The notes under the pieces are model-generated. The model made no database searches, had not been told where the DNA came from, and worked only from the letters and a program-made list of their open reading frames with translations. A program made the position numbers and the translations under genes. Below, in pieces: positions 61,282 to 64,000 of a stretch of DNA of 64,000 nt. Within the stretch, counting starts at the first letter, position 1. Every line of letters starts with the position of its first letter. Origin of the DNA: Peptostreptococcaceae bacterium pGA-8 (GTDB taxonomy: Bacteria; Bacillota; Clostridia; Peptostreptococcales; Anaerovoracaceae); NCBI GenBank assembly GCA_900112915.1, contig FONK01000004.1, positions 61,378 to 125,377 on the forward strand, in the 5' to 3' direction.

Positions 61282-62136
61282 ATGACTAAAAATTCAAGAA
61301 AAAAGAATATTGTTCTTGCTCCTGTAGTAAAGTGGGTTGGTGGCAAAAGACAATTATTAAGTGATATAGTTCCGCTTATTCCAAAGACATTTTCTACTTA
61401 TGTTGAGCCTTTTGTAGGTGGAGGAGCGGTCATATTTGATATTCAGCCTAAAAAGGCAATTATAAATGATTTTAATAGTGAGCTTATAAATATTTATAAA
61501 GTAATTAAAGAGAAACCTAATGAATTAATTTTAGCTTTAGAAAATCATGAGCGGCTTAATTCAGAGGAGTATTTTTATGAAGTTAGGGCATTAGACAGAA
61601 ATGAAAAATATGGGGAAATAAATGACATTGAGAAAGCTGCAAGAATTATTTATTTGAACAAAACGTGTTACAATGGTTTATTTAGAGTAAATCAAGCAGG
61701 TCAATTTAATTCTCCTTATGGTAAATACAAAAATCCTAATATAGTTAATATGCCCGTTGTATTAGCTATGTCGAAGTATTTTAATGAAAACAATATAAAG
61801 ATAATGAATGGAGATTATAAAAACTCCTTAAAAAATTTAAGGAAAGGTGCATTTGTATATTTTGATCCACCATACATGCCGATTTCATCCTCATCTTCTT
61901 TTACAGGTTATACAGAAAATGGATTTGATACGAAACAACAAATTGAACTTAAAGAAGAGTGCGATAAATTAAACTCTAAAGGAGTAAAATTTTTATTATC
62001 AAATTCAGATCACCCTTTCATTAGAGAATTGTATAAAGATTATGAAATTATTACTGTAAAAGCAAAGCGTTCAATAAATAGTAATGGTAATAAACGTGGA
62101 GAAATAAATGAAGTATTAGTAAGGAACTATGATTAA
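61282..62136 (+). CDS. Dam-type DNA adenine-N6 methyltransferase
   Basis: A 284-residue alpha-class methyltransferase. Motif X VVKWVGGKRQLL, motif I PFVGGGAVIFD (about 43-53) for AdoMet binding, and catalytic motif IV DPPY (about 195-198). The order and the target-recognition region between motifs (RAARIIYLNKTCYNGLFRVN) fit M.DpnII-like enzymes, so GATC is a reasonable guess for the site, not a proof. Protects host DNA from the restriction enzyme encoded next, with which it overlaps by 8 nt. ATG 61282 is preferred over upstream ATGs in the XRE gene because of AGGAGG. Confidence 0.9.
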   Translation: MTKNSRKKNIVLAPVVKWVGGKRQLLSDIVPLIPKTFSTYVEPFVGGGAVIFDIQPKKAIINDFNSELINIYKVIKEKPNELILALENHERLNSEEYFYEVRALDRNEKYGEINDIEKAARIIYLNKTCYNGLFRVNQAGQFNSPYGKYKNPNIVNMPVVLAMSKYFNENNIKIMNGDYKNSLKNLRKGAFVYFDPPYMPISSSSSFTGYTENGFDTKQQIELKEECDKLNSKGVKFLLSNSDHPFIRELYKDYEIITVKAKRSINSNGNKRGEINEVLVRNYD

Positions 62137-63433
62137 AATGAATGTGAATGAAGCTTGGAGTAAACTTTTTGAAAAATATGATATTCTCAATAAAATTCAG
62201 AGCGAGGGTGCGTTTTTCATTACTGCCAATCAAATAAAAGAATTTAAGGAACCACGATTAATGGCGAAGTGGGACAGTTCTGAAAATTTGCCCAGTATTT
62301 TCAAAAAGTACAGTATTAATATTTTGCCAATTAGTAGAAACGGATATGTTTTAAGTGATTTTAAGTTGTATGAACCAATTCCTGAATTAGGGGAACATAT
62401 AACAGAAATGCAAAAAGTTGAAATTCCAGAATATGAAACTATTGATATTGGTAATATATCATCGGAGGCGAATGCGATTAATGTTTTAATGCTTTCAAAA
62501 ATATTAGATGATTTTTTAGATGAAGATGATAATGTTGCCACATTTAATGGAAGAATGGGAACAGGAATTTTCAGTTTTCGTGTAGATCGACATAGAGGGA
62601 GTCCTTTTAAAGTTGACGTAAAAAATGCACAATGTGAAATTGATGGAGGAATGGAAAATAATAATTCCGTTGTTATTTTAGAAGCAAAAAATGTTGTTCA
62701 TCCGGATTTTCACATCAGACAGCTTTATTATCCGTATAGATTGTGGGCAAGTAAAGTTGTCAAGCCTATTAGACTCGTTTTTTCTATTTATTCAAATCAG
62801 ATATATAGACTATTTGAATATGTGTTTGAAGATAAAGACAACTATTCATCAATAAGATTGGTTAAATCTAAAAATTATTCTTTACAAGATACAGACATTG
62901 CTTTAAATGAACTTTATGATGTGTATTCGGATGTAAAAGTTATTTATGATGATAATCAAAATAATACTAATATTCCTTTTATACAGGCTAATTCTTTTGA
63001 AAGAATTATATCACTAATGGAGATTTTATTTGAAGAAAATAAAACCACAGAAGAAATTGCTGAAACTATGGAATTTGATTTAAGACAGTCAGATTATTAT
63101 TACAATGCTGGTAAGTATCTTGGATTGTTTGAAAAGAAAGATGTTGAAGACGAAGAAAAGATAGTAAAAAAAGTTTCATTATCCAAATTAGGAAAAGATA
63201 CAGTAAAACTTAGATACAAAGAACGCCAATTAAAATTGGTCAGTTTGATTTTAGAACATGAAATATTTAATAAGCTATTTATAAAAGTTTATAATAGTGG
63301 AGAGTTACCTACAAAAGAAGAAATTCAAAATATTATGAGAGAAAATAATGTGTGTAATGAGGGGCAGATAGTTAGACGTTCCAGTTCAGTTTATTCATGG
63401 CTTAAATGGATATTTAATTTACAAAACATATAA
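62129..63433 (+). CDS. Type II restriction endonuclease, PD-(D/E)XK type
   Basis: A 434-residue protein with a probable catalytic centre Asp172 ... Glu185-Ala-Lys187 (CEIDGG ... VVILEAKN) followed by the family motif IRQLYYPYRLW. This matches a group of type II enzymes that accompany Dam-type methylases. The C-terminal ~130 residues (ANSFERIISLMEILFEENKTTEEIAE...) look like a winged-helix region for DNA binding. Gene is AT-rich, unlike the chromosome. It overlaps the methyltransferase by 8 nt at ATG 62129; ATG 62138 is an alternative. Target unknown, presumably that of the methylase. Confidence 0.82.
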   Translation: MIKMNVNEAWSKLFEKYDILNKIQSEGAFFITANQIKEFKEPRLMAKWDSSENLPSIFKKYSINILPISRNGYVLSDFKLYEPIPELGEHITEMQKVEIPEYETIDIGNISSEANAINVLMLSKILDDFLDEDDNVATFNGRMGTGIFSFRVDRHRGSPFKVDVKNAQCEIDGGMENNNSVVILEAKNVVHPDFHIRQLYYPYRLWASKVVKPIRLVFSIYSNQIYRLFEYVFEDKDNYSSIRLVKSKNYSLQDTDIALNELYDVYSDVKVIYDDNQNNTNIPFIQANSFERIISLMEILFEENKTTEEIAETMEFDLRQSDYYYNAGKYLGLFEKKDVEDEEKIVKKVSLSKLGKDTVKLRYKERQLKLVSLILEHEIFNKLFIKVYNSGELPTKEEIQNIMRENNVCNEGQIVRRSSSVYSWLKWIFNLQNI

Positions 63434-63540
63434 AACCTAAAAGCATATTTTTATGTAGTACAGACAGAAGTTTATTGTTGAGATAGCAGAAATGTTATCT
63501 CTTTTTTGTTGCTCATAATTAAAAAGAAAGGACAAAGAAA

Positions 63541-63693
63541 ATGAAAAATATAGATGAAAAAATTTTAATGGCAGAAGAAGAAATCAAGCAGTTACAAAAC
63601 AAAAGAAAAAAGCTCATCAGTCAGCAGAAACAGGAGGAACGAAAGAAAAGAGATAGACTGCAACATAGTCAAGTAAATGGACACACTTTTTAA
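63541..63693 (+). pseudogene. DUF3847-type protein cut by IS insertion
   Basis: A 50-codon frame after AAAGGA. Residues 1-39 (MAEEEIKQLQNKRKKLISQQKQEERKKRDR) match the start of DUF3847 proteins, which sit before relaxase/MobA-type genes on Clostridial elements. The normal continuation (arginine/His rich, with a Gly-rich end) is replaced by RLQHSQVNGHTF, encoded by the IS end. It therefore is a truncated gene. Confidence 0.75.
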
Positions 63694-64000
63694 ATATATT
63701 TTTATGGAAAGACAGGAGTACTCCTGTCTTTCCATGTAAAACTGTTCTATTTCATCCGGAGTGTAATCTCCCAATGATGAGTGAGGGCGTTTGGTGTTGT
63801 ATCGATTAATATATTCAAAGCAGCAGAGGCGAAGTTCACCCTGATTGCGGAAAGCTTTTCGGTTGATGCATTCACGCTTCATATGGCGGAAGAAGCTTTC
63901 ACAACATGCATTATCATATGGATAGCCTTTCTGAGAGAAGGACTGAATAACATTACATCGTTCGAGTATTTGCCTAAAGGTAAAAGCGGTGTATTCAGAA
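63592..64000 (-). CDS. IS3 family transposase OrfB, C-terminal part (runs off window)
   Basis: The frame enters from the window end. It contains IQSFSQKGYPYDNACCESFFRHMKREC, with the catalytic Glu of the rve integrase domain in ACCESFF, and the family end YINRYNTKRPHSSLGDYTPDEIEQFY. It is part of the IS150-like group. No stop occurs at the usual place: the frame continues through the 32-bp palindrome and the IS end, and stops at 63592 inside the interrupted gene. N-terminal portion lies beyond position 64000. Confidence 0.85.
   Translation of the reverse strand, partial: SEYTAFTFRQILERCNVIQSFSQKGYPYDNACCESFFRHMKRECINRKAFRNQGELRLCCFEYINRYNTKRPHSSLGDYTPDEIEQFYMERQEYSCLSIKIYLKSVSIYLTMLQSISFLSFLLFLLTDELFSFVL
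63655..64000 (-). mobile_element. IS3-family insertion sequence, right end (partial)
   Basis: The IS terminus is near 63655 (GACTGCAACATAG...GGACAC), where the DUF3847 gene loses similarity. The OrfB transposase runs towards it. The other end, and so a target duplication, is outside the window. Confidence 0.7.
63704..63735. repeat. 32-bp perfect palindrome near IS end
   Basis: ATGGAAAGACAGGAGT (63704-63719) is followed without a spacer by its exact reverse complement (63720-63735). It overlaps the last codons of OrfB. No T-run follows on either strand, so it is not a standard terminator. Confidence 0.85.

Larger units (their letters stand above)
59261..64000 (+). mobile_element. Integrative element, left part (continues beyond window)
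   Basis: Base composition and codon use change here to AT-richer, more A-rich genes. Contents: large serine recombinase, XRE regulator, Dam-type methyltransferase, restriction enzyme, DUF3847 gene (usual neighbour of mobilisation genes), IS3 insertion. The left boundary near 59261-59290 is set by the end of the interrupted secreted protein; the right boundary is outside the window. Confidence 0.65.

Noticed and set aside
63541..63693. Intact small gene at the end of the restriction operon
   Set aside because: The last 12 codons come from the IS terminus, so it is treated as a truncated DUF3847-type gene.

Overview
The window is a 64 kb chromosomal stretch of a low-GC anaerobic Bacillota (class Clostridia). 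AGGAGG-type ribosome sites, frequent TTG starts, TTGACA/TATAAT promoters, an ECF transporter, class III fructose bisphosphatase, a split transketolase, a raiA noncoding RNA beside raiA, and NADP-type glutamate dehydrogenase support this. Gene content resembles the Anaerovoracaceae (Clostridiales Family XIII), but that family assignment is inference; no rRNA is present to settle it.

Layout. 1-3.3 kb: fbp, a tRNA-Arg, and a leftward PadR/HAAS-type pair. 3.3-9.6 kb: one operon of an ECF module (T, fused double ATPase, Trep_Strep-type S component) plus two YbtPQ/IrtAB-like ABC half-transporters, headed by a strong promoter and a 20-bp perfect palindrome; it looks like a metal, heme or metallophore uptake system. 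9.6-15.4 kb: phosphoesterase, DUF5692 membrane protein, gap, a short-chain dehydrogenase, amino acid permease. 15.6-21.2 kb: a cell-wall cluster (FHA-FtsW fusion, class B PBP) followed by a VanRS-like two-component system. 21.3-25.8 kb: yhaM-like nuclease, recD2, comF, raiA ncRNA, raiA/hpf. 25.8-31.6 kb: split transketolase, nnrD, mgtE, gdhA. 31.9-38.8 kb: P-loop protein, ftsE with a long acidic tail, ftsX, M23 hydrolase, recJ, ctp-type protease. 38.9-46.8 kb: yerC-like regulator, phosphopantetheinyl transferase, recX, tcdA, SGNH hydrolase, DUF1836 protein, aldehyde dehydrogenase, two COG0523-type metal-handling GTPases, SDR. 46.9-51.5 kb: peptide use operon (OPT transporter, PqqD-like, small membrane protein, pepD, dtd). 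51.6-57.3 kb: cobalamin adenosyltransferase, DUF1275 protein and a potRABCD polyamine operon with palindromic operators. 57.4-57.8 kb: tRNA-Asn, tRNA-Leu, tRNA-fMet.

57.8-64 kb is accessory. A short ProC-like Rossmann protein precedes a complete cobalamin riboswitch with terminator, which controls a secreted protein that ends after 151 codons, right where a mobile element begins. The element carries a large serine recombinase, an XRE regulator, a Dam-type methyltransferase with its PD-(D/E)XK restriction enzyme, and a DUF3847-type gene that is itself cut by an IS3-family insertion running off the window end. The most rewarding parts to follow up are the ECF/YbtPQ hybrid operon with its palindrome, the raiA RNA, and the interrupted B12-regulated surface protein.
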